DNA of 64,000 nt from Parapedobacter indicus (GTDB taxonomy: Bacteria; Bacteroidota; Bacteroidia; Sphingobacteriales; Sphingobacteriaceae). How positions within the stretch are numbered: the first letter of the stretch is position 1; every line of letters starts with the position of its first letter. Positions 42,646-54,000 of this stretch are shown here, one piece after another. A program made the translations under genes and the position numbers. The stretch spans positions 434,001 to 498,000 of the forward strand of contig NZ_FOQO01000002.1 of the NCBI RefSeq assembly GCF_900113765.1. The letters run 5' to 3'. Below the pieces are notes generated by a model. It did not search any database and was not told where the DNA came from. It was given only the letters and a program-made list of their open reading frames with translations.

Positions 42646-45255
42646 TCAGTTTTTCAGGAGCCGCTGAATTTCGTCCAATTTCATCAGGGCTTCCACGGGA
42701 GTAAGGGTGTTTACGTCAAGATTATTGAGCATATCCCGGATTTTCACAAGAATCGGATCATCGATGGAAAACATCTGCAGCTGATAAGCCTGCTTCTGAA
42801 TTTTTTTGATACTATCTTTGATGCGTTCACCGCCTGTACGCTCCTGCTCCAGTCGTTTGAGGATCTCATTCGCCCTTTGCAGCAACTTGGGCGGCATACC
42901 CGCGAGTTTGGCAACGTGAATACCGAAGCTATGCTCGCTGCCCCCCGGCACCAACTTGCGTAGGAATATCACCTTATTATTCACCTCTTTTACCGATACA
43001 TTGAAGTTTTTAATTCTTGGAAATGAGGTTGCCAACTCATTCAGTTCGTGGTAATGCGTTGCAAATAAGGTTTTGGCCCGGGCGGTTGGATGGTTATGAA
43101 GAAATTCAGCGATGGCCCAGGCGATGGATATGCCATCATATGTACTCGTACCGCGCCCGATCTCGTCCAGCAGAATCAGACTCCGCTCGGAGAGGTTGTT
43201 CATGATGCTTGCCGTTTCATTCATCTCCACCATGAATGTCGATTCGCCCGACGAGAGGTTATCAGAAGCTCCCACACGGGTAAATATCTTATCGATCAAC
43301 CCGATAGATGCTTCTTTGGCCGGAACAAAACATCCGATCTGCGCCATGAGTACGATGAGCCCGGTTTGGCGCAGTAACGCAGATTTACCCGCCATATTAG
43401 GACCGGTGATGATCATAATCTGCTGGCTATCGTTATCCAAGAAAACATCGTTTGTGATATAATCTTCGCCGACAGGTAGGTTTTGCTCGATCACCGGATG
43501 GCGGCCTCCTTTTATATCGATGGTTTTTCCGTCAGTTACATCGGGGCGCACATAATGATTTTTTTCCGCGATAAACGCAAAGTTGAGCAGCACATCCAGT
43601 TGGGCAATCAACTGCGCATTTTGTTGCACCGGTTTGATATACGCCGCAACGGCCGAAAGCAACTCGGCATACAGCCGCGCTTCCAATACTTGGATCTTTT
43701 CTTCTGCACCAAGTATTTGTTCTTCGTACTCCTTGAGCTCTTCGGTGATATACCGTTCCGCATTGACAAGCGTCTGCTTACGTACCCATTCCGCAGGCAC
43801 TTTGTCTTTATGTGCATTGGTTACTTCCAGGTAGTAGCCGAAAACATTGTTGAATGCTATTTTCAGCGAGGGAATACCTGTAGCCTCCGATTCTCGCTTT
43901 TGAATTTCAAGGAGGTAATCTTTACCACCATATGCTACTTTCCGAAGCTTGTCTAATTCTTCATTTATCCCGGCAGCAATTACATTTCCTTTGTTTATCG
44001 AAACAGGCGGTTCAGCATGCAAGTACGTCTCAATTTGCTCGCGGATTGGGATACATGGGTCTAATTTCTCGGCGATCGCTTTCAGGGATTCGGTGTCCGT
44101 TTGACCGGCAAGTACCTGCAGCTTCTCGACGGCCTGTAATGCACGCTTTAGTTGGGCGATTTCCCGCGGATTCGCTTTTTGCAGGCCTACTTTGCTGATC
44201 AGGCGTTCCAAATCTCCGATCTGCTTTATTTCGCCGACCAGCTCCTCGCGCCGCTCCCTATGTGTATACAGGTACGCTACGACATCAAGTCGTTCGTTGA
44301 TGGCCGATTTATCCTTCAGCGGCATAACCATCCAGCGTTTAAGCAATCGAGCGCCCATTGGAGAAGTGGTCCGATCCAATACATCGGCTAATGTCACGGC
44401 ATTTTCGTTGGCCGACCCTACCAATTCCAGGTTACGGATGGTGAACCTGTCGAGCCACATATACCGGTCTTCTTCAATGCGCGAGATGTTGGTGATGTGT
44501 TGCAGATTGCGGTGTTCGGTTTCGTTAAGGTAATGCAGTGCCACCCCAGCCGCTACGATACCCAAGGGCAAACGTTCGATACCAAACCCTTTCAGGGACT
44601 TGACCTCAAAATGCTTAAGTAATGTTTCGACGGCATAATCGCCTGTGTAAGGCCATTCGTCGAGCGTATACGTATAGAAATGGGTACCGTATTGTTCCAC
44701 AAACGCCTTATATTGGCGCTTGCCCATGATCACTTCAGTCGGTTTGAATCCTTGCAGAAGTTTATCTATATAGGCCGGGTTGCCCTGTGACACCAAAAAT
44801 TCGCCCGTGGAGATATCCAGAAAGGCGACGCCTGCTTGTTGCTTATCAAAAAAGACCGATGCCAGGTAATTATTTGACTTCTGCTGGACGATGTTGTCGC
44901 TGTACGAAACGCCCGGTGTTACCAGCTCGGTGACGCCGCGTTTTACGATGGTTTTGGTCGTCTTGGGATCTTCCAACTGATCACATATGGCCACCCGCTG
45001 TCCAGCACGGACCAGCTTAGGGAGGTATGTCTCCAAGGAATGGTGCGGAAAACCCGCTAAGGCGGTCTCCGATTCGCTGCCATTGCCCCGCTTGGTCAGG
45101 ACAATCCCCAGGATGCCGGCAGCCTTTACTGCATCTTCCCCGAATGTTTCATAGAAGTCTCCTACCCGGAACAATAGCAATGTGCCGGGATATTTGACCT
45201 TGATGCTGTTGTATTGCTGCATCAAGGGGGTTTCTTTTTTTGCTGCCTTTGCCAA
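42646..45255 (-). CDS. mutS: DNA mismatch repair protein MutS
   Basis: An 869-residue MutS that recognises mismatches and starts repair with MutL. N-terminal mismatch-binding region: [11 protein letters not shown] and [16 protein letters not shown], with the Phe-x-Glu of mismatch recognition. C-terminal ATPase: Walker [28 protein letters not shown] and [12 protein letters not shown] start it at TTG 45255 ([13 protein letters not shown]), where Bacteroidota MutS proteins begin; the open frame runs to 45498 but that part covers a 53-base palindrome and has no MutS similarity. Confidence 0.95.
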   Translation of the reverse strand: MAKAAKKETPLMQQYNSIKVKYPGTLLLFRVGDFYETFGEDAVKAAGILGIVLTKRGNGSESETALAGFPHHSLETYLPKLVRAGQRVAICDQLEDPKTTKTIVKRGVTELVTPGVSYSDNIVQQKSNNYLASVFFDKQQAGVAFLDISTGEFLVSQGNPAYIDKLLQGFKPTEVIMGKRQYKAFVEQYGTHFYTYTLDEWPYTGDYAVETLLKHFEVKSLKGFGIERLPLGIVAAGVALHYLNETEHRNLQHITNISRIEEDRYMWLDRFTIRNLELVGSANENAVTLADVLDRTTSPMGARLLKRWMVMPLKDKSAINERLDVVAYLYTHRERREELVGEIKQIGDLERLISKVGLQKANPREIAQLKRALQAVEKLQVLAGQTDTESLKAIAEKLDPCIPIREQIETYLHAEPPVSINKGNVIAAGINEELDKLRKVAYGGKDYLLEIQKRESEATGIPSLKIAFNNVFGYYLEVTNAHKDKVPAEWVRKQTLVNAERYITEELKEYEEQILGAEEKIQVLEARLYAELLSAVAAYIKPVQQNAQLIAQLDVLLNFAFIAEKNHYVRPDVTDGKTIDIKGGRHPVIEQNLPVGEDYITNDVFLDNDSQQIMIITGPNMAGKSALLRQTGLIVLMAQIGCFVPAKEASIGLIDKIFTRVGASDNLSSGESTFMVEMNETASIMNNLSERSLILLDEIGRGTSTYDGISIAWAIAEFLHNHPTARAKTLFATHYHELNELATSFPRIKNFNVSVKEVNNKVIFLRKLVPGGSEHSFGIHVAKLAGMPPKLLQRANEILKRLEQERTGGERIKDSIKKIQKQAYQLQMFSIDDPILVKIRDMLNNLDVNTLTPVEALMKLDEIQRLLKN

Positions 45256-45278
45256 GCCGGTTATTTTGTGCGTGGCCG

Positions 45279-45286
45279 TAAACTTA
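45279..45286 (-). promoter_or_regulatory. Candidate -7 box TAAGTTTA for mutS
   Basis: One mismatch to TAnnTTTG, 23 bases before TTG 45255. It directly abuts the large palindrome, which would cover the -33 region. Confidence 0.4.
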
Positions 45287-45339
45287 GATAAATTCCCTTT
45301 TATATGCAATTTCACGTTGCATATAAAAGGGAATTTATC
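45287..45339. promoter_or_regulatory. Perfect 53-base palindrome between mutS and mtgA
   Basis: A 23-base perfect inverted repeat (45287-45309 with 45317-45339) with a 7-base centre TTTCACG. The arm begins GATAAATTCCC and ends ATGCAA. It lies between divergent genes, so it is not a terminator of either. It overlaps the expected -33 region of mutS, which suggests an operator or a cruciform; no target-site duplication was seen. Confidence 0.7.
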
Positions 45340-45438
45340 GGTCTCTCCTCGGCCATTGAAAAAAATTGCGCCGAGGAAAAATAGGATTATTGAAGGGGTT
45401 TGATAAGCTTCAATTTGTATATTCGCATCGCGGAAACT

Positions 45439-46173
45439 ATGGCAACAAAGCGAAAACGAAAAAAAAAGACGAAGTGGGTATCTCGGTTCATTCCCCAAGT
45501 AGGCAATTTATACCTACGCTGGGTGCTGCGTATCGTCATCGCTTTCTTCGTTGTTACCATCGTATGGGTTATGCTGCTTAGCTTTATCAATCCACCTATT
45601 ACGTGGTTAATGATACAACGTGGGTTTGAACGCAAAAGCGATGGTGAAGCATGGAAAATCACTAAGCAGTGGGTACCTTATGAAGACCTTTCCGATAATT
45701 TAAAGCGAGCAGCCATCGCAGGCGAAGATGCCCGTTTCCTCACACACTGGGGGTTTGACAGCGAGGCCATTGCAGACGCTTATCAACGTAATAAAGATGG
45801 TGGCCGGCTACGTGGCGGAAGTACCATCAGTCAGCAAACCGCGAAGAATGTGTTCCTTTGGCCAAACCGCTCGTGGATCCGGAAAGGGTTTGAAACCTAT
45901 TTTACGCTTTTGATCGAATTGTTCTGGAGCAAAAAACGGATTCTCGAAGTATATCTCAATGTAATTGAGACGGGAGATGGTTTATATGGTGTTGAGGCCG
46001 CTACCCAACATTACTTTGGAAAGTCTGCCAAAAGTCTTACCAAGCGTCAAGCGGCACTCTTGATAGCGGTGCTGCCCAACCCGCGACGATGGTCCCCGGC
46101 CAAACCTACAGCATTTATCAACCGTAAAGCGGGCACCATCGTGCGGTATATGGGGTATAGTGAAGTACCTTAA
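45439..46173 (+). CDS. mtgA: Monofunctional biosynthetic peptidoglycan transglycosylase
   Basis: A 244-residue GT51 enzyme that polymerises lipid II. A basic N-terminus ([13 protein letters not shown]) precedes one membrane helix (about 27-53). The catalytic Glu lies in [30 protein letters not shown] and [20 protein letters not shown] are the conserved GT51 motifs. There is no transpeptidase domain. I chose ATG 45439, which begins the basic tail; an in-frame start at 45400 adds residues with no resemblance. It is divergent from mutS. Confidence 0.93.
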   Translation: MATKRKRKKKTKWVSRFIPQVGNLYLRWVLRIVIAFFVVTIVWVMLLSFINPPITWLMIQRGFERKSDGEAWKITKQWVPYEDLSDNLKRAAIAGEDARFLTHWGFDSEAIADAYQRNKDGGRLRGGSTISQQTAKNVFLWPNRSWIRKGFETYFTLLIELFWSKKRILEVYLNVIETGDGLYGVEAATQHYFGKSAKSLTKRQAALLIAVLPNPRRWSPAKPTAFINRKAGTIVRYMGYSEVP

Positions 46174-46215
46174 TCGCCGATCAGTGTCGTGATTGCGTTG
46201 CTTAGTAGCCGCACG

Positions 46216-49200
46216 CTATTCTACAGAAAGTATATACCGTACGATTGCTTCAGCATCGGCCTGTTTCAATCCTGGGTGCGGCGTCATAGCCATATCACCC
46301 CAGACACCCGATCCGCCCTCTATAATCTTGTCCACCAACTTAGGGATGTCTTTATCTCCGTATTTCTGGGCTATCCTCGCATAAGCAGGTCCTACCAGCT
46401 TCTCATGTTCTTGATGGCAAGCTACACAATCCGAGTCGGCAATAAGCATTTTACCTCTTTCTTCGGGAGTTCGGTTGTCCGTCTTTGCTGCTTCTGCTGC
46501 CGCGAGCTGGTCTTTCCGAAAGGATGCCACAGCAAAATTATCTTTCAATTCATCATAGTCCTTGTCAGTAAGCGCGCGCCAGCCGTATTTCGGCCATTGT
46601 GGGTCATCAACAATAAAGCCCGGCACTGCCAATTCTTTTTCATCAGCTAGCGAGCCAAGCAGCCAAGCCGCTTTCGCAGGCTGGTCAGCCAAGTAATCGT
46701 TATCTTTTTTTAGCATACTCCACCAGACTGGCTTCAGGTAGCGGAACGACTCCTTCAGTGCATAGTCAATATAGTAATCCGTTGGCATCGTAGCAGCATC
46801 CAACAATGCAACAACGGATCGTTCTGTTTTAAAATGGCTCAGCGAAATAATTGCCTGCAGCCTTACTTTCATGGAACTGTCTTTGGAAAGATCGATCAGC
46901 TTATTCTCCGCCTCTTTGATACGATTCCGCCAGAAAAACAACACCCTGGTAGCCGCTGTCCGGATATCGTCATGCCTGCTATTTAACAATTCCTCCAGCA
47001 ACCGCTGGTTAAGCTGGTTGAACTGCTGATATACCCACAAACCTTCCAAACGGTGTTGATCGTAGAGGCTGTCGCGCCTATCCAAACCGGCAATCCACTG
47101 ATTCAGCGCCGGCAAAACCACCTCGGCGTCCAGCTGCCGCAATTGTGTTCTCACCCGGTAACGCACCCTGTCTTCATATTCCTTTAATTGATCCAGCAGT
47201 TTATCAATGGGCAATTTTGTAAGGTTCACCGGTTTCAGGGGTTCTCGGTTTTTATAGGTTATCCGCCATATCCGGCCATGGGTATGATCGCGGAGTGGAT
47301 CCCGCAAAGCTCTTTCACCGTGGTTGATAATGGGATTGTACCAGTCAACAATATACAGGGCGCCGTCGGGACCGAACTGTAGATCTACCGGTCGGAAATT
47401 GGGATCTGTTGATTGCAGCAAGGGTTCAATTTCTTGCGCTACAATACCACTTCCGCTTTCGTTTATACGATGCTGTTTAGTGCCCATCGTACCTACGAAT
47501 GTATTGAATAGCACATTCCCCTGCAGCTCCTCGGGGAAGTGTCTACTGGAAATAATTTCTGTTCCGCAGGTCTTAGGTTTGCTCATCGATGTCAGGAAGT
47601 CGCGCATCGTTGTGTGCTTCACCGGATAATCGGTCGCTACGGTAAGGGGGGGTGCAAAGTAATTCATGCCTGTGGAAACATCACTGATAATCTCCGTACC
47701 GTCTCGAAGGAACACATGCCCCCAAGGATTGGCATAGGGGTATGAAACGTAAGGTTCGAGCTTATTTGTCAGGGGTTCAAAGCGCCAGGTAGCACCGTAG
47801 TCGCTTCGCTGTGGTCCCCAAGGCGTTTCTATTTGCGAGTGCAGAAAGGTACCGGTATGCCAATATAAGGCGCCATCGGGCCCCCAAGTGTGGGTATCTA
47901 GTGTATGATGCACATCTTCCGTACCGAACCCGTGGAGAATAATTTCCTTTTCATCCGCTTTTCCATCTCCATCTGTATCTCTCATGAACCAAAGATTAGG
48001 CGGTTGTGATACATATATCCCCCCATTGCCCAGTTCCATACCCATGGGCATATACAAACTGTCCGCATAAATAGTTTCACTGTCCGCAACACCATCTCCG
48101 TCCGTATCTTCCAGAATCAGTATCTTATCATTGGGTTGTACACCCGGCAAGTACTGCGGATAAGATGGCATATCGGCTATCCACATCCGGCCCTGGGGGT
48201 CGAACGTGATCGTAACCGGATTGGTCAGTGAAAAATCAACTTCCGATGCAAAAAGATTAATCTCAAAGCCCTCTGGCAATATAAACTGATCTGTGGAGGG
48301 CTTTTTTAGATTTGCCTTATCCAGTGGTTCGAATTGTATCGTATCATTAAGTATGTGATCGCTCTGTACAAAGTTCGCCAAATCGTCTACCACGCTTTGT
48401 TTCCAGACAATACTATCGAGGCGTAACACCATATTTCCGAGTTTGGCGAATTCCTTGGGGTAGGAAATGGGGCCACCCGGGGGTTGTACCCAAGGTTCCT
48501 CTCTGCGTCCTACAATATATTCGCTGTTTACCGCCCGGTAGAGGTAGAAAAATTGCTGATTTTTCTTGTCAATTATTTTCTTCAGATTTTGCAGATGCTG
48601 GTCACTTTCTTGCCAGACAGCAACCGGCAAAGCCAGCGATTTTGCTATTATTTCGCCAACAGCTTTATAGCCAGCTTCATTTAGATGGATGCCATTAATG
48701 GTAATCTTATCCTTTCCTTTCTGTAGTTTCTTTGTGGTCTCAAACAGGTTGATAAAGGGGATATCCAGTTCCTTTGCTACCTGTTGCATACCGTCAGTAT
48801 ATAACGCAAGGTTTTTATTGTGCTCGGCAGGATCGGGAAGAAAACCTCCCATCTTTTCATGAGCGATGGGTGAAACTAAGACGACCTGTGGGGGTGTTTT
48901 ACCATTAAATTGTTGCTGCTGCAAATGTTGTAGGTAAGTGGTGAGCTGTGCCTTAAAAACACCTAAACTATCCGGCCCCTTAAACGCCTCATTTAGTCCA
49001 TAACACGCAAGTATGAGGTCTGCTTTATATGCCGTCATCAATTCATCCTGTGTGGGAAAGTTCAACGGGCGGGACTGCATATTAATTTCGTCTGCACTCC
49101 AGCCCAGGTTCCGGACCGTAATGTTCTTATCCGGAAAGCTTTTATACAACAAAGGTTCCAGGTAGTTATAATACTGCAACCGTTCTGCAAACGTGTTCCC

Positions 49201-49332
49201 GATAATGACGATACTGTTATTGGGTTGGGGGTTCAACTTATACACAACTTCGGGCTCGCTATCCGCACAAGACGAAAGTATAGCAATAAACGAAAGGAAA
49301 CTGGCCCTTAAAATAAGTTGTCTGAAAAACAT
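46216..49332 (-). CDS. PVC-type heme-binding protein: SGNH hydrolase-like, propeller and cytochrome c domains
   Basis: A 1038-residue lipoprotein (lipobox AILSSC near residue 23). The first part (about 35-250) is SGNH-like: IVIIGNTFAERL, LACYGLNEAF and INGIHLNEAGYKAVGE. A beta-propeller dehydrogenase-like domain follows (about 330-690; TFDPQGRMWIADMPSYPQ, EDTDGDGVADSETIYAD), then HEAT-like helices. A C-terminal cytochrome c has the CVACH heme site and a likely axial Met in AMTPHPG. It probably oxidises a sugar at the cell surface or in the periplasm (inference). ATG 49332 was chosen because it starts the lipoprotein signal. It follows SusD by 79 bases. Confidence 0.88.
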   Translation of the reverse strand: MFFRQLILRASFLSFIAILSSCADSEPEVVYKLNPQPNNSIVIIGNTFAERLQYYNYLEPLLYKSFPDKNITVRNLGWSADEINMQSRPLNFPTQDELMTAYKADLILACYGLNEAFKGPDSLGVFKAQLTTYLQHLQQQQFNGKTPPQVVLVSPIAHEKMGGFLPDPAEHNKNLALYTDGMQQVAKELDIPFINLFETTKKLQKGKDKITINGIHLNEAGYKAVGEIIAKSLALPVAVWQESDQHLQNLKKIIDKKNQQFFYLYRAVNSEYIVGRREEPWVQPPGGPISYPKEFAKLGNMVLRLDSIVWKQSVVDDLANFVQSDHILNDTIQFEPLDKANLKKPSTDQFILPEGFEINLFASEVDFSLTNPVTITFDPQGRMWIADMPSYPQYLPGVQPNDKILILEDTDGDGVADSETIYADSLYMPMGMELGNGGIYVSQPPNLWFMRDTDGDGKADEKEIILHGFGTEDVHHTLDTHTWGPDGALYWHTGTFLHSQIETPWGPQRSDYGATWRFEPLTNKLEPYVSYPYANPWGHVFLRDGTEIISDVSTGMNYFAPPLTVATDYPVKHTTMRDFLTSMSKPKTCGTEIISSRHFPEELQGNVLFNTFVGTMGTKQHRINESGSGIVAQEIEPLLQSTDPNFRPVDLQFGPDGALYIVDWYNPIINHGERALRDPLRDHTHGRIWRITYKNREPLKPVNLTKLPIDKLLDQLKEYEDRVRYRVRTQLRQLDAEVVLPALNQWIAGLDRRDSLYDQHRLEGLWVYQQFNQLNQRLLEELLNSRHDDIRTAATRVLFFWRNRIKEAENKLIDLSKDSSMKVRLQAIISLSHFKTERSVVALLDAATMPTDYYIDYALKESFRYLKPVWWSMLKKDNDYLADQPAKAAWLLGSLADEKELAVPGFIVDDPQWPKYGWRALTDKDYDELKDNFAVASFRKDQLAAAEAAKTDNRTPEERGKMLIADSDCVACHQEHEKLVGPAYARIAQKYGDKDIPKLVDKIIEGGSGVWGDMAMTPHPGLKQADAEAIVRYILSVE

Positions 49333-49411
49333 GAGTAACAAGTTAGTGGGTTTGATGTCTGATGAAAAATACCTTGACAATGATTTATAAAACACGGTCA
49401 AGGTACAAATA

Positions 49412-51031
49412 TTACCAATCCTCATTTTGTACTAAGTTGGGATTTTTTTCCATTTCTCTTTGCGGAATAGGCATAAAGTACATTTTTTCCTGAAAAACAC
49501 AGGGAACGCCATCTACCGGTTTTCGCTCATAAGTATAGGTATCCGCTGCTACCCTTGTAATATACATAGCACCGAACTGTTTTCCATCGAGCACATCTGC
49601 CGCAATTTTCCATCTTCTCAGATCCCAATAACGTTTTTGTTCGAAACACAATTCAATGTAGCGCTCATGCCTTATTTTTTCTCTCATCTGTTCCTTTGTA
49701 AGTCCCGCGGGTAATTGATAAGGATCTAACCCAGCCCTTCGACGAATATCTTCAACCGCTTTATACACGCTTGCATCCGGACTGCTGAGCACTTCATTGT
49801 GCGCCTCGGCATAGTTTAACAACACTTCTGCATACCTTAATTCCGGCCAATTTTGATCGCTTCCTACGCCACCGTAATAATCCTGATTCGATTCGTCTGT
49901 ACCTTTTCTCATCAAATACCCAGTTACCGTCTGATAGGGAATATTGATACCATCATCTCCTCCCACATACGTGTACACGGGTAGTCCCTGAAAGCCAAAT
50001 ATAGAACCATTTACGATTAATGTGGCATCAAACCTGGGATCTCTGTTCACATATGGGTCGGCCGGGTCATAGCCGGAAGAGGGATCAGTAATGCGCTTTC
50101 CATTTTTCATTTCAAATGCATCCACCAGTTCCTGAACGGGAGAGCGACGTGAGGCATCCTGCCGTGAGCGAGAATCAGGCATAGCCCATGAGTCCCACCC
50201 ATGCTCTCTCAGCGGTTTCAGAAACTGTACGCTGAACACCTCTTCGTCATTATTCTTGTCTAGCATGATCCTTCTGAAATCCGGGTGCAGTTGGTAGATA
50301 CCACTTTCTATCACCTCCCGGTTCGTGGCGGCGGCTGCCTGCCAACGGCTCTCATCGTTAGAAGGATTATACAACCTACTCGCCCAGAAGAGCTGTACCC
50401 TACCTAAGAAGGCTTTGGCGGAATACTTATTCACTTTCCCCACATCCACAGACCGGTCGCCATACGAGGCCGGCAGCAATTCAATGGCTTCTTCTAACTC
50501 TTTTATAATAAAGGAAAAAGTTTCGTCTGTGCTTGCTCGGGAAACAAACAAATCATCGTCTTGCGTTTGAGGTATGGTAATGATGGGAACACCACCGTAT
50601 CTTTTTACCATATCAAAATACAACTTCGCGCGAAGGAATTTCACTTGGCCGGTAAGAACCGTTTTGTCTTGTTCTTCCAATGCTGACGCATCGACATTTG
50701 CCAGGAACATATTGGTTCTCCTTACTTCGTCATATGCCCAGTAGTCCATCGGATTTTTATCGGCAAACCATTGCCCTTGTACAACATCCCTAGGTGCCCC
50801 GCCCCAGAAGTTTCTGGATTCATCCGTTATGTTGTCATATAAGTCATGATCAAACGCAGGAACGTCCGCGTACATCTTGTTTACGAAAAGCTGTAGGAGC
50901 GCGGGATCGCTAAACATCGCTTCTTCGGGAATAGAGGTGGGGGCTTCCCTATCTAAGAAGTTCTTACTACACGAAATAGTCAGGAAACTGAAAAAGATTA
51001 GTATACCAATATGAAGATTTAATTTTTTCAT
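49412..51031 (-). CDS. SusD/RagB family nutrient-binding outer-membrane lipoprotein
   Basis: A 539-residue SusD-like protein with lipobox FLTISCSKNFLD (Cys at about 21). The helical TPR framework is visible: YWAYDEVRRTNMFLANVD, VKFLRAKLYFDMVKRYGGVP and LRYAEVLLNYAEAHNEV, and the C-terminus HERYIELCFEQKRYWDLRRW is diagnostic. It would bind a glycan or other large nutrient over the SusC channel encoded 11 bases upstream. There is no glycoside hydrolase nearby to indicate the substrate. Confidence 0.95.
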   Translation of the reverse strand: MKKLNLHIGILIFFSFLTISCSKNFLDREAPTSIPEEAMFSDPALLQLFVNKMYADVPAFDHDLYDNITDESRNFWGGAPRDVVQGQWFADKNPMDYWAYDEVRRTNMFLANVDASALEEQDKTVLTGQVKFLRAKLYFDMVKRYGGVPIITIPQTQDDDLFVSRASTDETFSFIIKELEEAIELLPASYGDRSVDVGKVNKYSAKAFLGRVQLFWASRLYNPSNDESRWQAAAATNREVIESGIYQLHPDFRRIMLDKNNDEEVFSVQFLKPLREHGWDSWAMPDSRSRQDASRRSPVQELVDAFEMKNGKRITDPSSGYDPADPYVNRDPRFDATLIVNGSIFGFQGLPVYTYVGGDDGINIPYQTVTGYLMRKGTDESNQDYYGGVGSDQNWPELRYAEVLLNYAEAHNEVLSSPDASVYKAVEDIRRRAGLDPYQLPAGLTKEQMREKIRHERYIELCFEQKRYWDLRRWKIAADVLDGKQFGAMYITRVAADTYTYERKPVDGVPCVFQEKMYFMPIPQREMEKNPNLVQNEDW

Positions 51032-51042
51032 GGCCTCAATAG

Positions 51043-54000
51043 TTAAAAAGAGAGATTAATACCTAGGTTGAGTGTACGCTGTTGCGGATAATATGCTCCG
51101 TCGGTATTTTCAACTTCCGGGTCGAACATTTTCATCTTATCAAAAAGGAAAATATTAGTCCCTGAGAAATATACCCGTAACGACTGAGTACCCAATTTTT
51201 GGCTAATACTTTTTGGTAAGGTATAGCCTAAATCGATCGAACGCAACCGAAGATAGCTGGCATCCCGGATATACAAGCTAGACTCTTGAGAGTTATTGGG
51301 GTGCTGGTTTTCCCATGGCCTAGGATATTTTGCATCGCGGTTTTCGGGCGTCCAATAGTCCAATAGGTCTCTGAAATTGTTGTGCGAGCCGCCGTTAAAA
51401 AATGTCCTTGAACGTCCATACAGCATTTTTTTCATCCTGGTTGCACCTTGGAACAGCACATTCAGATCAAACCCTTTATACGATCCGCCGAAAGACAATC
51501 CTCCCAGTAGTTTGGGTATGTTGTTATCCATCGAAATAACCGTGCGGTCCTCTGCATCGATCACCTTATCGCCATTGATATCCGCATATTTAACATCCCC
51601 GGCTTTTTGTCCACCGTTAAACTGCGGATAATAACCGGCAACTTCTTCATCCGACTGGAAAAAGCCCAGTGCCTTATACCCAACGATGAAGTTCAGGGGC
51701 CTCCCCGTTTGCAATAGGTAATCCGGAATATTAGCCGGCTCATCCAACAAAATCACTTTACTTTGAGCGAAACCCATGTTGGCTTTTACAAAATAGGTCA
51801 GGTTGTTAATATTATTTTGATGCGTAAGTGCGACTTCGAAGCCCTTGTTGTCGACTTTGGCGTAGTTTTCCGCGGGAAGTGCAGCGCCAATTGTGGCCGG
51901 AATCGAACGGATTCTGCTCAACAAGATGTTGGATGTTCTTTTATAAAAGAAATCCAGCTCAAAAGACAAGAGTCTGCTCCACATCGAACCATCCAAGCCT
52001 ACATTGGCAATCGCGGCGCTTTCCCAGGTTACGTTCGGATTGGGAAGCACCCCGGGAATGACGCTGGTATAGGCATTTGATCCCGATATAATGGTAGAAG
52101 AGAGATCATACACCTGTTGATACTGAAAGGTTGGTATTCTTCCATTATATACGTTTCGGTCGTTTCCTACCAAACCATAAGACGCTCTAAGTTTCAAATT
52201 ATCAACAAAACTTACCCCCTCACTATTCCTGAAAAATGGTTCTTCGGACAATTTCCATCCTGCTGATACGGCCGGAAAATTACCATATTTATTACTGGTG
52301 GGAAATGCGACAGAGCCATCGGAACGGAACGATGCTTCCAGCAGGTATCTATCTTTGTATGCATACTGCAACCTGCCGACAAAGCTGCGTCTGCCGTCGG
52401 TAAATGAACTACCGTTGGCGTCTTTTTGTTCTTGTCCCCCATACAATAACTCATCAAGGCCATTAGCCGGAAAATTGGTCCTAAAACCACTGAATTCTTT
52501 TGATTTGGCATCAAACTGTTCCACCAGCACAATTCCCCCCACTTCATGGTCACCAAATTGCCGCTGATAGTTTAAACTTAAGTTCAACGTCGTTGTATTA
52601 TAGTCGCTATATTGTTGGCTCAACGCAGTCTTACCATTCCACCCGCCATAAGGATATACTTCAATGGTATTGCCCGCCTCATCCTGACGGTTCATCAGGA
52701 TAGGTACCTGATACGTCTTGGCAGTGTTCGCTTCCTGTCCAAAAGAAGCACGTCCCTGTAAGTATAGGCCTTGTATAAAACGCAACTCATGTCTCGCTGA
52801 AATAGTTGCCTGAAAAATGTCGGTCTGCTCTCTTTGGTATCCGGTTTTAATCTCTTCCACCGGATGCTGTTCACGGGTGTAGAAAATAGTCCCATCGGGG
52901 TTATATAACTTATCGTAGGGATAGGCAGCCATGATATCGCTGAATATAGATTCCGGAGAATATCCACTGCCGTTATTATTTCTGCGACTGGCATCGATAT
53001 CCAATGATAGCGTGAAGTTTTTGTTTATACGGGCGTCCACATTGGACCGGGCTGTATATCTTTTGTAGTTGAGATTGTCATACAATCCATCCTGGTCCAT
53101 GTATCCTACAGACATAAAATATTTTATCGCATCGGTCCCTCCATTTACACCGATATTTTGCTGGGTTTGAAACGCCTTTTTATTCAACGTAAGGTCATAC
53201 CAGTTCTGCTCTTGCACCTTCCCCTGTAAAATATCTTGCATTTCTTCATCGGAGTATGCGGGCGGCAATCCCATATTCTGGCGTGCTACATTTTTGGTTT
53301 GAGCGTATTCTGGACCAGTCATCAACGCTGGGTAAATAGTCGGGTTTTGGATACCGGCGAAGCCATTGTATGATATGGTTGGCTTTCCGGCCTTTCCGCG
53401 TTTGGTAGTAACAAGGATCACACCGTTGGCCGCCCTGGATCCATACACGGCGGTAGCAGAGGCATCCTTTAAAATCGAAATGCTTTCTATCTCGTTGGGA
53501 TCAATCTGATCCAAGCTCCTTACGATATCGTCTATCACTACCAAGGCACTATTATCTCCAAAAGTACTTACACCCCTAATCATAATCTGGGAACCGCTTC
53601 CCGGCTTTCCATTATTATTCACCGCGGTGATGCCCGGCAACCGCCCTGCAAGCGAATTGGTGATATTGGTTGCTCCAGACTTCACGACCTCTTGTCCTTC
53701 TACAGTAGCTACCGAACCGGTAAGGTCTGCCTTTTTCTGCGTCCCATACCCCACGACCACCACCTCTTCCAAATCGCTAACATCGGCCTTCAGCGACACG
53801 TTGATAACCCGTTGATCACCAATCTCCAATTCATTGGTTTTAAAACCAATATTACTGAAGACAAGCGCATGTCCCTGCTCCGGCGCTACGATGTCGTACA
53901 AGCCATCCGCGCGTGTAGTAGCTGCTATCGCTGTTCCTTTTACCCGCACGGTAACACCCTCCAAAGGATTCCCTTCTTCATCCGTGACCCGGCCCGTTAC

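Noticed and set aside
45287-45339. Palindrome as a transposon or MITE
   Set aside because: No flanking target duplication, no second copy seen in the window and no internal sequence beyond a 7-base centre. Kept as an operator candidate only.
45256-45498. N-terminal extension of MutS to the first in-frame start
   Set aside because: The added residues cover the palindrome and have no MutS similarity; the protein from TTG 45255 has the usual length and N-terminus.
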